NCBI RefSeq assembly: GCF_018141185.1
Contig: NZ_CP058560.1
Coordinates: 496,001-560,000 of the forward strand
Reading direction: 5' to 3'
DNA from: Methanobacterium alkalithermotolerans
GTDB taxonomy: Archaea > Methanobacteriota > Methanobacteria > Methanobacteriales > Methanobacteriaceae
Length of the DNA: 64,000 bases
Below are positions 8,475 to 17,147 of the stretch, piece by piece. Both the position numbers and the translations under genes were made by a program. Numbering within the stretch: the first letter of the stretch is position 1; each line of letters opens with the position of its first letter. The notes beneath the pieces are model-generated. The model saw only the letters and a list, made by a program, of their open reading frames with translations, ran no database searches and was not told the origin of the DNA.

Positions 8475-9053
8475 ATGAAAAAAGTACTTTTACTATGTGG
8501 TAGTCCCCGAAAAAAGGGTAACACCTATCAGGTCCTGGATGAATGTGCCAGAGCCATAGAACAGGAAGGTTTAGAAACTGAGATAATATCCCTGGCTGGT
8601 AAAAATATCCGATCATGTATTCATTGTAAAAAATGCGCCGAATTGAACGAATGCATTCTGGATGATGGATTAAATGAGATTATAGCCAAGCTTAGGGAAT
8701 CTGATGGATTTATTGTAGGATCTCCAGTTTACTTTGGAAGTGCCCGGGGAGATTTGATGGCTGCCCTGCAGAGAATAGGAATGGTGTCATTTTACCATGA
8801 TTTTTTATCCTGGAAAGTGGGAGGCCCTATATCCATTGCCCGTCGAGGAGGTCATACCTCCACCCTGCAGGAAATGTTAATGTTCTTTTTATATAATGAT
8901 ATGATTGTTCCTGGATCCAGTAGCTGGAATATGGTTTTTGGATGGGCTCCAGGGGAAGTACAGGATGATGAAGAAGGAATGAAAGTTATAAGAAAATTTG
9001 GAGTAAATGTGGCCACTTTAATTAAAAAAATCAAAAACAATCAGGTGGCTTAG
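8475..9053 (+). CDS. Iron-sulfur flavoprotein, NADPH-dependent FMN reductase family (Isf-like)
   Basis: A 192-residue flavodoxin-fold protein. The FMN phosphate loop GSPRKKGNTY is at residues 9-18, and the compact cluster motif CIHCKKCAELNEC (CX2CX2CX5C, residues 47-59) is that of the Isf family of methanogens, which carry one 4Fe-4S cluster and FMN. The second FMN segment GSPVYFGSARGDL follows at about 77. Isf proteins pass electrons from ferredoxin to acceptors such as oxygen or peroxide. It lies between a TetR regulator and a DUF169 gene on one strand, so it is probably induced by whatever the TetR protein senses. Confidence 0.88.
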   Translation: MKKVLLLCGSPRKKGNTYQVLDECARAIEQEGLETEIISLAGKNIRSCIHCKKCAELNECILDDGLNEIIAKLRESDGFIVGSPVYFGSARGDLMAALQRIGMVSFYHDFLSWKVGGPISIARRGGHTSTLQEMLMFFLYNDMIVPGSSSWNMVFGWAPGEVQDDEEGMKVIRKFGVNVATLIKKIKNNQVA

Positions 9054-9099
9054 AAAATCATGACTTGTCCTTATTTCAGGTAAAAAAAAGGTGTTATAT

Positions 9100-9786
9100 A
9101 TGGATTATAAAGAAAGGGGAGCGAAATTAAAGGAACTATTAAAATTGGAAAAGGAATTGGTGGCCCTGAAATGGTCAGTGGATGAACCGGATGATATTAA
9201 AAAGGAGGAAGGTAAGTCCAGATTCTGCACTAAGCTGGAAAAAGCCTCACAAGGTGAAGTATTCTATGCCACTGCCCAGGAAGAGGAATGTCTGGGAGGT
9301 GCTCGCTATGCCGGACTTAAGGATATCCGGGAATATCCCGCCCCGGTACAAAGTGGGGCCTTTTTAATTCCCCGGGGCGTGTATAAAAACATCCCTGCGG
9401 TGCAGCGATCCTGGGAAAAGGAAATAAGCATAGAACCTGGTATTTTTAAGGCGGTACTTTTTGCTCCTTTAAGTAAGGCAGAATTTGAACCAGATGTAAT
9501 ATTTATAGTGTCTAATGCCAAACAGGGTATGGAAATACTACATGCTAATGCCTATGATTCAGGAGAGCATGCCCAGGGTGCAGATGCTGCCCCTATATGC
9601 AGTTCTATGGCGGCTCTACCCTACCTCACTGGAAAAGTTACTTATGGCTTTGGAGATGTGGGAGCCAGAAACAATATGGATCTGGATAAAGGAGATATTA
9701 TGGTGAGTATTCCCGAGAGTGAATTATCCCGTATTGTATCCAATTTGACTCAGATGCGTACTAAAATCTTCTTTAAGGAAGAATGA
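9100..9786 (+). CDS. DUF169 family protein
   Basis: A 228-residue soluble protein with the DUF169 layout: an N-terminal KERGAKLKELLKLEKELVALKW helix (which runs across residues 3-24), a Cys pair region around EEECLGGARYAGL, FLIPRGVYKNIPAVQRSW in the middle, and HANAYDSGEHAQGADAAP-like plus CSSMAALPYLTGKV segments toward the end. The start is ATG 9100 with AGGTG 6 nt upstream; a GTG at 9091 overlaps that site. DUF169 proteins are widespread in anaerobes and methanogens, with no established function. Third gene of the TetR operon, 46 bp after the flavoprotein. Confidence 0.85.
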   Translation: MDYKERGAKLKELLKLEKELVALKWSVDEPDDIKKEEGKSRFCTKLEKASQGEVFYATAQEEECLGGARYAGLKDIREYPAPVQSGAFLIPRGVYKNIPAVQRSWEKEISIEPGIFKAVLFAPLSKAEFEPDVIFIVSNAKQGMEILHANAYDSGEHAQGADAAPICSSMAALPYLTGKVTYGFGDVGARNNMDLDKGDIMVSIPESELSRIVSNLTQMRTKIFFKEE

Positions 9787-9987
9787 TTTTATGGTCCTGA
9801 TAGTCATTTAGTCATAATTCCGAATCAATAGCAAAAAATTGGATGAAAATCTCTTAAAAATAAACCAGATTAGTTGCAACTAATAATAATATCCTGGTTT
9901 AATTAATATTTTAATCTTTAAAAATCAAATATATATTATGTGGTTAATTTTTAGAACTTCTGATTTAAAAAAAAGGGGGAATTAAGA

Positions 9988-10434
9988 ATGTTGAATCAAC
10001 AATACTCTATAGTAATTAATGCACCTCCCAAAAAAGTTTGGCATAGCATGCTTGACCCGGATACTTACCAGATCTGGACTGCACCATTTATGCCCGGCTC
10101 TTTCTATGAAGGGAAATGGGAAACAGGAAGTAAGATACTTTTCCTGGTAGAAGACAAAAAAGGCATGATGTCGGGAATGGTAAGTAAGATTAAAGAAAGC
10201 CGGCCTTATGAATTCGTCTCTATTGAACATAAAGGTGTGGTGGAAGACGGAAAAGAAAAAGAGATAGAGGAATTAGCAGGATCACTGGAAAATTATACCC
10301 TTAAAGAGATTGATGGTAAAACTGAGGTAATAGTGGATTTAAGAGGGCCGGGAGAAATAGATGAAGAATGGCAACAGGAAGAGGATATCTGGTCCCAGGC
10401 CCTGCAAATTCTTAAAGAAATGGCAGAAAAATAA
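9988..10434 (+). CDS. SRPBCC/START-like (AHSA1-type) lipid- or ligand-binding protein
   Basis: A 148-residue helix-grip protein. It begins QQYSIVINAPPKKVWHSMLD and has WTAPFMPGSFYEGKWETGSKILF, both classic for activator-of-Hsp90-like SRPBCC proteins, ending in a long C-terminal helix (QALQILKEMAEK). A GGGGGA site lies 8 nt before the ATG. These proteins bind hydrophobic small molecules or act in stress responses; the ligand cannot be predicted. Monocistronic by position: 200 bp from the upstream gene and convergent with the downstream one. Confidence 0.8.
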   Translation: MLNQQYSIVINAPPKKVWHSMLDPDTYQIWTAPFMPGSFYEGKWETGSKILFLVEDKKGMMSGMVSKIKESRPYEFVSIEHKGVVEDGKEKEIEELAGSLENYTLKEIDGKTEVIVDLRGPGEIDEEWQQEEDIWSQALQILKEMAEK

Positions 10435-10573
10435 GTTACAAAATGTTTAAAACCCAGAAGATTAATATTCCTGAAGAAATAGTCAAAAAATGGTATCTTT
10501 AGAGCTTTAAATTTGAGTTTAATAAAAAAAACATCATAAAACTTTATCTTAAAAGTAAATAAGTTTTAAAAAA

Positions 10574-12673
10574 CTATTCTAAAACATCCTCATCATTTAA
10601 TTTGACACCCATATCCTTTAATTGGGATTGGGCTGTTAGTTCAAAACTATAGGGTAGTAGCTGACCCTTAAAGTGAGGTTTCTTTTTTGAAATAGAGCGT
10701 ATATTTTCTTTAGCCCTTTTTTGCCATAAGCCCAGCCAGCCGTTATCCTCTTTTTTTAGCAGGTCCTTTTCTATTCCCAGGTGTTCACTCCACAGGGCTT
10801 TTCTCAGCTTTAAAACTTCTCCTGTTTTTTTATCTCTATCTGGTATGATGGCATTTAGCTCCATGTTCCGGTGAAAGGTGGTATCCACTAATCCCTCCAG
10901 TTCATTAACATAGGTGAGGGAGGAACCATCCAGATTGGCTGTACCCACCGTGGCCCACCGGTCATCTACTATACCCACCTTGGAGTGCACATAGATTGGT
11001 TGTATCTTTTGATTATCACCGGCCCCCAGGGTGAAAAATCCTATCTGCGGATGTTCCAGATTATCACTAGCTGATTTTATCCCCAGTTTTTCCAGAGAAC
11101 CATTCTGCCACTGTTTATAACCGGGAATATCCGGGTTCTCATTTAAAACCACCACCACCTGCAAGTTTTCATTAGCTTTTAAAGCATTTTTAAGGGCCTT
11201 AATCATGGTTTTATTGGTGAAGTACTGATTCTCCAGGTAGATGAAATCCTGTGCCCGGGCTATAGCCTTACGGTAAGCTTCAAATATTCCCCTTTCACCT
11301 TTTTTACTTAAAGAATCAGGAGTGATGGAGCGGGCTATCTGCAGGGGAATATCACCGGTAGAAACCGGACTAAAACGACTTTTTAACATGCCCTGGCCCT
11401 GGTATTCTTTCTGAGTGATATGGTTCCATAGCTGCAGAAAAAATTCTTCCAGGTAAGTTAAGGATTCTCCTTCCAGTTGGAGGGAAACATCATGTACCGG
11501 TCCTCCCTCCCGGCGAGGATCCGCAATTAAATGGGAGGTGGTATCCCAGTATAGTTGTTTGAAGGGTGAGCCGATGATGAATCCGGTTTTACCATCAATT
11601 AATAGGGTCTTGGCATGCATTACATATAGGCCCTTAGAGGTGAATTCCCGCACCTCCACTCCACTTTTCTGGAAATAATCCCTTATCTGGATGAAATTAT
11701 CGGGAATCAGTAGATTCTCATTGAGGACTATTTTTACTTCCACCCCTCTTTTACTGGCCCGGGATAAGGCCTTGACCAGGAATTCCCGGGGAGGGTATTC
11801 ATCAGAATAAGTGGCCAGGAGTTCTGGATCAAATTCAAACTGGGTCAGGTAGATGAAATTCCGGGCCTGGTTAATTTCTCTTAGCATACTCTCCAGGGCC
11901 ACCTCATTATCAATCAAAAACTCCACCTTATTTTTAGTGGTGTACCTGGATTTTTTAGACCGGCCCAGTGTTACCAGCCAGCCCACAGCATCTTGCCGGT
12001 TTAATTGTATATCATCGGCCTTTATTATGGCGCAGGATGGATCCTGAATTTTTTCTCCAATATAAAGATCACTTACATCCAGGCTATCACGTACCGCCAC
12101 TTCTATATCCTCTTTTTCGCCTAAAAGAGTATGGTAACTGGAAGGAGGGTAATATATTTCATAGTATCCTTCTTTACTCGTGCGGGATTTGCCCAGAATT
12201 TTCTCACCTTTAAGCCGGGGTAATACTTTATCCACCAGTTTAAGCGGATCCTTTTCCAGAATAGAGTTTTCTTTCCTATTCACCTTCCGGGCCACCACCA
12301 CCAGATCCTTTAAAGGTTGGCCTTCTTCATCCACCAATTTTCCAGTTACTCCATGATGATTGCCCTGTAATTTTATCTCCCCTAGATTAATCACCTTTCC
12401 AGTAAATTCTCCTGCAATCTGAGTTTCATAAATTAAATCCCCTTCCAGGAGCACTTCCATTTTAATTTTAAAGTGGTGATTAGTAAAAAGAGCATCATCA
12501 GATGAAAGATCAGTTTTCACCTGAAATTCACCCTTCTTATGGGTTCTACTTTCTCCTAACTTACCCTGGTCCAGTAAACCCGCCTTATCAGGATTATAAA
12601 TTATCACCTGATAGGAGGGTAGATTAAATCCTTTTATTCTCTTTAATCGTCCTTTAAAGATGATTATGCTCAT
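10574..12673 (-). CDS. Phospholipase D-like protein with N-terminal beta-sandwich domains
   Basis: A 699-residue protein. I start at ATG 12673 (MSIIIFKGRLK), which has GTGAT 3 nt upstream; an upstream ATG at 12784 would add an unconserved-looking hydrophobic stretch. Residues 1-190 hold two beta-sandwich (transthyretin/carboxypeptidase regulatory-like) repeats. Two HKD catalytic motifs follow: MHAKTLLIDGKTGFIIGS (about residue 352) and VHSKVGIVDDRWATVGTANL (about residue 561), each HxK(x)4D, so the active site is complete. Enzymes of this class transfer or hydrolyse phosphodiester bonds, for example cardiolipin synthesis. No signal peptide or membrane helix is seen. A decayed relative lies at 7421-7610. 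Confidence 0.85.
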   Translation of the reverse strand: MSIIIFKGRLKRIKGFNLPSYQVIIYNPDKAGLLDQGKLGESRTHKKGEFQVKTDLSSDDALFTNHHFKIKMEVLLEGDLIYETQIAGEFTGKVINLGEIKLQGNHHGVTGKLVDEEGQPLKDLVVVARKVNRKENSILEKDPLKLVDKVLPRLKGEKILGKSRTSKEGYYEIYYPPSSYHTLLGEKEDIEVAVRDSLDVSDLYIGEKIQDPSCAIIKADDIQLNRQDAVGWLVTLGRSKKSRYTTKNKVEFLIDNEVALESMLREINQARNFIYLTQFEFDPELLATYSDEYPPREFLVKALSRASKRGVEVKIVLNENLLIPDNFIQIRDYFQKSGVEVREFTSKGLYVMHAKTLLIDGKTGFIIGSPFKQLYWDTTSHLIADPRREGGPVHDVSLQLEGESLTYLEEFFLQLWNHITQKEYQGQGMLKSRFSPVSTGDIPLQIARSITPDSLSKKGERGIFEAYRKAIARAQDFIYLENQYFTNKTMIKALKNALKANENLQVVVVLNENPDIPGYKQWQNGSLEKLGIKSASDNLEHPQIGFFTLGAGDNQKIQPIYVHSKVGIVDDRWATVGTANLDGSSLTYVNELEGLVDTTFHRNMELNAIIPDRDKKTGEVLKLRKALWSEHLGIEKDLLKKEDNGWLGLWQKRAKENIRSISKKKPHFKGQLLPYSFELTAQSQLKDMGVKLNDEDVLE

Positions 12674-12903
12674 TAAATCACTTTTAGTAGTTAATAAATA
12701 AAAGTTAAAATGTAGAAATAATATTATAAAAGAATAATGATATCTTAAGATTTGATTTAAACCCGCATGAAATTTTAAAATCATTAAAAAGTATTATATG
12801 ATATAGGATGCTTTTCAGGAGTTTACATATTTTATCTCTATTAATTTATCTTATGATTAGATTTTTGTAGTTTTTTTTTAAAAAAAAGGGAATGAGGGAG
12901 AAA

Positions 12904-13101
12904 TTATTTATCCAGTTTGGATTTGATTTTTTTCTCTGCTTCTTTGGCTTTTTCTTTTACTTTGCCTTTTGCTTCTTTAGCTTCCCCTTTTAGTTCTTTG
13001 GATTTGCCTTTTAATTCTCCTTTTAATTCTTTGGCTTTCCCTTTTAATTCACCCTCTTTTTCCTTAGCTTTGCCCTTTAATTCACCTGTTTTTTCACCCA
13101 T
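12904..13101 (-). CDS. Lys/Glu-rich repeat protein (CsbD/LEA-like)
   Basis: A 65-residue, extremely charged protein made of degenerate repeats of GELKGKAKE / GELKGKSKELKGEAK with no Cys, Trp or hydrophobic core. The pattern resembles CsbD stress proteins and LEA proteins, which are disordered in solution and protect during desiccation or salt stress. The ATG has GGAGGG about 6 nt upstream, which supports real translation. Its repetitive DNA is probably the reason for slippage-prone composition. It is a single-gene unit between divergent neighbours. Confidence 0.7.
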   Translation of the reverse strand: MGEKTGELKGKAKEKEGELKGKAKELKGELKGKSKELKGEAKEAKGKVKEKAKEAEKKIKSKLDK

Positions 13102-13321
13102 AAAATCCCTCCTTTTTATGCAAAAATTTGTTTTCCATACTATATCTGTTAGCCGAAACTAATATAATTTTACTTTAATGGGCTTACCGGGAATCCTGAA
13201 GCCGATAAAAATTTTCAAAATCTAGTTAAAATTGGTTGAAAAGATTAATATTTTCCTTATAACAAAAATTATTACCAGTTAATATAATTTAAAATCCAGC
13301 CTTAAGGTGAGAGGTAAATAT

Positions 13322-13702
13322 ATGAAAAAACAAAGCCATAGCACCAGGAAAAGTAAAAATGAAGACAAAGAAAGCATGTTACTCTCAAAAATAGCCCAGA
13401 TGCCAGAAAAATACCAGGAAATGGGAGAAAGGCTTCATAACATAATAATGAATAGTTCTCCTGCACTAACACCCCGGCTCTGGTACGGCATGCCTGCCTA
13501 TTCCCTGAAGGGGAAGGTAATCTGCTTTTTTAGGGGGGATAAAAACGAGAGATACATGACCCTGGGATTTAATGAAAATGCCGCTTTAGATGAGGGTAAT
13601 CTATGGCCCACTTCTTATGCCCTCCTGGAGTTAAGTCATGCTGAAGAAGAAAAAATTTCCATTCTTATTAAAAAAGCAGTACGAGGAATAGAGAGTCAAT
13701 AA
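13322..13702 (+). CDS. DUF1801/YdhG-like protein
   Basis: A 126-residue protein with the DUF1801 core: an N-terminal helix LHNIIMNSSPALTPRLWYGMPAY, then GKVICFFRGDKNERYMTLGF and ENAALDEGNLWPTSYALLEL. The family adopts a frataxin-like fold and has no agreed function. ATG 13322 is preferred over GTG 13307 because GAGGT lies 6 nt before it. The first 25 residues are basic and probably disordered. It stands alone. Confidence 0.75.
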   Translation: MKKQSHSTRKSKNEDKESMLLSKIAQMPEKYQEMGERLHNIIMNSSPALTPRLWYGMPAYSLKGKVICFFRGDKNERYMTLGFNENAALDEGNLWPTSYALLELSHAEEEKISILIKKAVRGIESQ

Positions 13703-14137
13703 TCCCTGATTTTTGACTCTTTTATCCTGATTTATTTGAAAAAAAAATAACCTAATCTTCACGAACATTAAATGGTAATGGATCGTTTATTGTGGGCGAG
13801 TTTCTTAGTTAGTTATTTGTTAAAGATGAAGAGTTTCTCCCGGTTCATCAATAAAAAGCATTAATTGAGGTTAAAGGAATAGATATTCTGATATCTCTAG
13901 GAGTGCTTTCTTAAAACCCAACAGTATCTTCCTTATTTTCATTTCTAACGAGGCCTATATCCTTAAGGTATTGAGGATAGGAGAATGAAGTCTTATAATT
14001 TGAATTAGTAAAAATGAATTTATTTTAGAATTAATATGGACCAATTATAATTGGAATAGAATGAAAAAAAAACAAATATTCTGAAATTATAAAGAGTTAT
14101 TTAGAGATTAAAAAAAAATGATGAATTTAAATAAAAA
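13703..14137. other. Gene-free stretch
   Basis: No open frame of useful length. One plus-strand frame near 13798-13915 reads EFLS, LFVKDEEFLPVHQ and KALIEVKGIDILISLGVLS separated by stops, which might be a worn-out coding remnant, but I cannot name a family. Confidence 0.35.
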
Positions 14138-14465
14138 TTAATTTATTTTTTCCAGACTTTCTTTAATTTCTGGAATTTTATTCTGGATTACATTCCAAAC
14201 AATGTCCCAATCAACACCAAAGTAATGATGGATTGAGTTTATCTCTTAATCCTGCTATTTTCCTCCATTCAATTTCAGAATATTCTTTTTTGAAATCGTC
14301 TGAAATGTTTTTTACGGCCTCGCCCATAACTTCCAAGCTTCTAATACAAGCTCTCTGTAATACCGGATCTTTCATTAGATCTTCAAGTTCCAAATCATAG
14401 AAATTGGTTTCAAGGAATTCTATTTCATCAAAAATGTGTTCCAAGAAGACTTTATCCTCATTCAC
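14138..14465 (-). pseudogene. hepT: HepT-like RNase toxin (DUF86), frameshifted
   Basis: Codons read from ATG 14465 give a normal DUF86/HepT start (KVFLEHIFDEIEFLETNF ... EVMGEAVKNISDDFK ... WRKIAGLRDKL). One extra T on the plus strand at about 14233-14234 then throws the frame, ending in a 4-residue tail and a stop at 14211. Removing one base restores IHHYFGVDWDIVWNVI and a natural end at 14138, close to the usual length of about 110 residues. The break falls inside the conserved R-X4-6-H-X-Y catalytic motif, so the product as written would lack the RNase site. It is either a genuine inactivated toxin or a sequencing error. It overlaps the antitoxin gene by 8 bp. Confidence 0.8.
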
Positions 14466-14739
14466 ACCAAACTACCTCTTTTTCCACTGAAGAGCGCATG
14501 TAAGGACTTAAGCTTTTGGGGGTAAGAAGATCTACACTTTTACCAAATAGATCTTCCAGATAGAATGATAGTTCCATGAAATTATCAAAGGTAGGATTTT
14601 CAAATTCTACCAACACATCTATATCGCTTTCTTCATCTTGCAAGCCTTTGGCATAAGAACCAAATATCCCTATTCTCTTGACATCATATTTGGCCTTTAT
14701 CTCACTTTTGTGATTTTTCAAGACACGGAAAACATTCAT
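14458..14739 (-). CDS. mntA: MntA-like nucleotidyltransferase antitoxin
   Basis: A 93-residue minimal nucleotidyltransferase with the signature GIFGSYAKG...SDIDVLVEF, that is GSX10DXD, at residues 26-44. In MntA/HepT modules this protein adds AMP to the toxin's Tyr and so silences it. The stop overlaps the start of the HepT-like gene by 8 bp, the usual arrangement of the pair. With the neighbouring toxin frameshifted, this gene may be a leftover of a decaying module. Function of the pair is family knowledge; only the motifs are seen here. Confidence 0.85.
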   Translation of the reverse strand: MNVFRVLKNHKSEIKAKYDVKRIGIFGSYAKGLQDEESDIDVLVEFENPTFDNFMELSFYLEDLFGKSVDLLTPKSLSPYMRSSVEKEVVWCE

Positions 14740-14878
14740 AATAACACCATCACCAAAGTAACAATTATTATGTGATTTAATTTGTGAATACTATTATTAA
14801 TTATTTTTTCCCTATTAATGAGCCAATAGGCAATATTTAATATCCTTTAATACAAAACTAAAATGATAAGGGGTAAAT

Positions 14879-16588
14879 ATGTTGGATATTAAAATTTTAG
14901 CTGCATTAATAATTATCATGGCATTAGGTGCCATAGCAGGCATATTAGTTTATAATAATATGAATCCAGAAACTACAGGTACATGTAAACCTCTTATTGG
15001 TCTGGATAATAAAAGCACCACAAATAATACTCCGGATAATATTAATAATTATTTTACTTCTGATTCTTTATTTGATTTAAATTCATACTCCCCGAAAAGT
15101 GATGGTCACTTTAAACCTTCACCAGGTCCAGTACCTCAAGCAGATCCTATTAATCGTGTTATTAGTCTTTTTGATGCTTATTTAAAATCTATTTTTAATG
15201 AATCCGGTGTACCTGGCTCGGCAGTAGTAATTGTAAAGGATAAAGAAATAATTTACATGATTACCCTTGGTGTTAAGGATCTATCTTCTGGTGCACCGGT
15301 TACTAAGGATACTCTCTTTGAGATAGGTTCCTGCACTAAAGCATTCACCGCCACAAATATGGCTCAACTGGTAAGTGCTGGTTTAATGAGCTGGGATGAT
15401 CCTATATCCAAATATTATAACAACACCTCCCAGTTCCAGATGTATGATCCCAGCATTACCGGCAATCTGACCATACTTGATTGTCTTTCCCACCGCAGCG
15501 GACAACCAGAATACAGCCAGGATATGGAATGGATACTTTTTAATAATTCTTATTCCCCGATGCTTTACAATCTCCGTTATGTTAAAAATAACACTCCTTT
15601 TGGTAGTACTTATGGATATAATAACATCATATATTCTTTACCAGGTTATTGCGCAGCCCAAGCAACCAATACTACCTGGAGTGATTTAATTAAAGAGTAT
15701 CTCCTTAATCCTTTAGGTATGAACACTGCAACCAGCACGGTGAAAGATTTCTTTAACTCTCCAGATCACTCCACTCCTTACAGACTTTTGGGAAATGGAA
15801 CTTTAATTCCCTATCAAGCGGCAAATCTTGATGCCGTCGGACCAGCAGGGGTTATAAGTGCATCAATTAGTGAAATGGCCCATTGGCTTAAATTTCAAAT
15901 AGCAGGTACGGGATATTACAATGGCGTGCCCCTCGTTTCTAAGGAAAATCTGGACAAAACACGTACCGGACAAATATATGCACCAGGTTTGGGTGGTTAT
16001 TATGGTTTGGGATGGATAATTAGTAATCTGAGTTTTGGTAACAAGAGTTTGGATGTCATCACTCATTCTGGTGATACTCTTTCTTCACAAACTGTAACCA
16101 GCATATTCCCCACAGAAGGATTGGGTATGGTGGTGTTAACCAATGTAGGACCAACTGGACTGGATTTCGGCCTTACTTTATTTTCAAAATTATTTACTTT
16201 AATATGTGGATATGAAAACTATGATCCCTGGCCAATTTATAAGGATATGAATAAGCCGGTGCCTTATCCAGCTCCTACTCCTCCTTTTATAGATGCTTTA
16301 GGTTTAGGTAACTATACTGGTGTTTATAACAATTATCTATATGGAAACATAACCATAACCACAGATAATAATGTTTTGACCTGTTACTTTGGAAATAACC
16401 TTCAGCCCTATACTTTAGAGCACTGGAATGCAAATTTATTCCTGGAGCCCAGCATGGATCTGCCTCTTAACTTCACCCACATCCATGATGGTTGCGCCCA
16501 GCAGTTAGTAGTAGAAGGCATTAGTGATTATAGTACCCTACCTGCCGAAACCAAATCGGTGTTCAACCGTACTAATAGTACCTCCTAA
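14879..16588 (+). CDS. Membrane-anchored or secreted beta-lactamase-like serine hydrolase
   Basis: A 569-residue protein. Residues 5-26 form one hydrophobic helix (a signal anchor), followed by a low-complexity Asn/Thr/Ser-rich linker to about residue 100. The penicillin-binding-protein fold carries GSCTKAF (SxxK, Ser at about 151), YNN within YGYNNIIYS, and THSGDT (HxG in place of KTG) near residue 398, which makes it a class C/esterase-EstB-like protein. A C-terminal extension of about 110 residues follows the core. Pseudomurein has no D-Ala-D-Ala, so the substrate is unlikely to be a classic one; esterase or peptidase action on surface or environmental molecules is more likely. Many N-x-S/T sites fit a glycosylated surface protein. 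Confidence 0.85.
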   Translation: MLDIKILAALIIIMALGAIAGILVYNNMNPETTGTCKPLIGLDNKSTTNNTPDNINNYFTSDSLFDLNSYSPKSDGHFKPSPGPVPQADPINRVISLFDAYLKSIFNESGVPGSAVVIVKDKEIIYMITLGVKDLSSGAPVTKDTLFEIGSCTKAFTATNMAQLVSAGLMSWDDPISKYYNNTSQFQMYDPSITGNLTILDCLSHRSGQPEYSQDMEWILFNNSYSPMLYNLRYVKNNTPFGSTYGYNNIIYSLPGYCAAQATNTTWSDLIKEYLLNPLGMNTATSTVKDFFNSPDHSTPYRLLGNGTLIPYQAANLDAVGPAGVISASISEMAHWLKFQIAGTGYYNGVPLVSKENLDKTRTGQIYAPGLGGYYGLGWIISNLSFGNKSLDVITHSGDTLSSQTVTSIFPTEGLGMVVLTNVGPTGLDFGLTLFSKLFTLICGYENYDPWPIYKDMNKPVPYPAPTPPFIDALGLGNYTGVYNNYLYGNITITTDNNVLTCYFGNNLQPYTLEHWNANLFLEPSMDLPLNFTHIHDGCAQQLVVEGISDYSTLPAETKSVFNRTNSTS

Positions 16589-17092
16589 ATTTTCATAAGT
16601 GAATACGGCCCTCTTAGCAAAACAAAAATTCATAAAACAAAATTACTTTTAGTAAAACATATTATAGTATTACCAATGCTATTATCCAGTATTATAATTT
16701 TGTGTTTTTTCTGGCTTTTAAGTTCGTTAAACGATACTATAACGAAGTAACAGAATGCTGCCCCGACTACCCCTTTTGGTGCATAACTTATCTACAATAT
16801 TTAATAAAATAAAAATTTTAAAAATAGCAGAATATTGACCATTTAGTATATACTGAGTGATTGATTTAACTCTATTTCTAATAAATTAGAAAATTTGAAT
16901 TCAAAAGTTGTTTAAGGGCCTATTTTTTAATAAGATTGGGGAATAAAAATAAATCAGCCAGAGAATATTTGTCAGTGAAAAACTTTTTTCAAATCTCAAA
17001 GATTATATAATCCCATTAACATAATAATTATATTAGAAACCATGATTATTATATGAGATAGGGATATTTTTAAAAAAAATTAGTACATTCCT
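16589..17092. other. Gene-free AT-rich stretch
   Basis: No open frame is convincing. The only structure noted is a 6-bp inverted repeat TTCGTT/AACGAA (16723-16746). The region separates the hydrolase gene from the sugar cluster promoter. Confidence 0.4.
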
Positions 17093-17147
17093 GATTTTAT
17101 ATATTTTTATCATGGTAAAACATATACAGGCTCTGGGGGGGAGGTCT
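17093..17147 (+). promoter_or_regulatory. Promoter and ribosome binding site of the sugar cluster
   Basis: TATA-like TTTTATATATTTT at about 17095-17107 places transcription start near 17123-17128. The G-rich Shine-Dalgarno GGGGGGAGGT (17136-17145) follows. This argues that the ATG at 17112 lies upstream of the transcript and that translation begins at GTG 17148. Confidence 0.45.

Noticed and set aside
12917..13162. Phe/Ser-rich open frame opposite the Lys-rich repeat gene
   Set aside because: It is the complement of Lys and Glu codons, so it stays open by composition alone.
17112..17147. ATG at 17112 as start of the FdtA-like gene
   Set aside because: The TATA box at about 17095-17107 puts the transcript start after this codon, and the strong GGAGGT lies downstream, before GTG 17148. 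The shorter form also fits family length, although the 2-nt spacing keeps some doubt.
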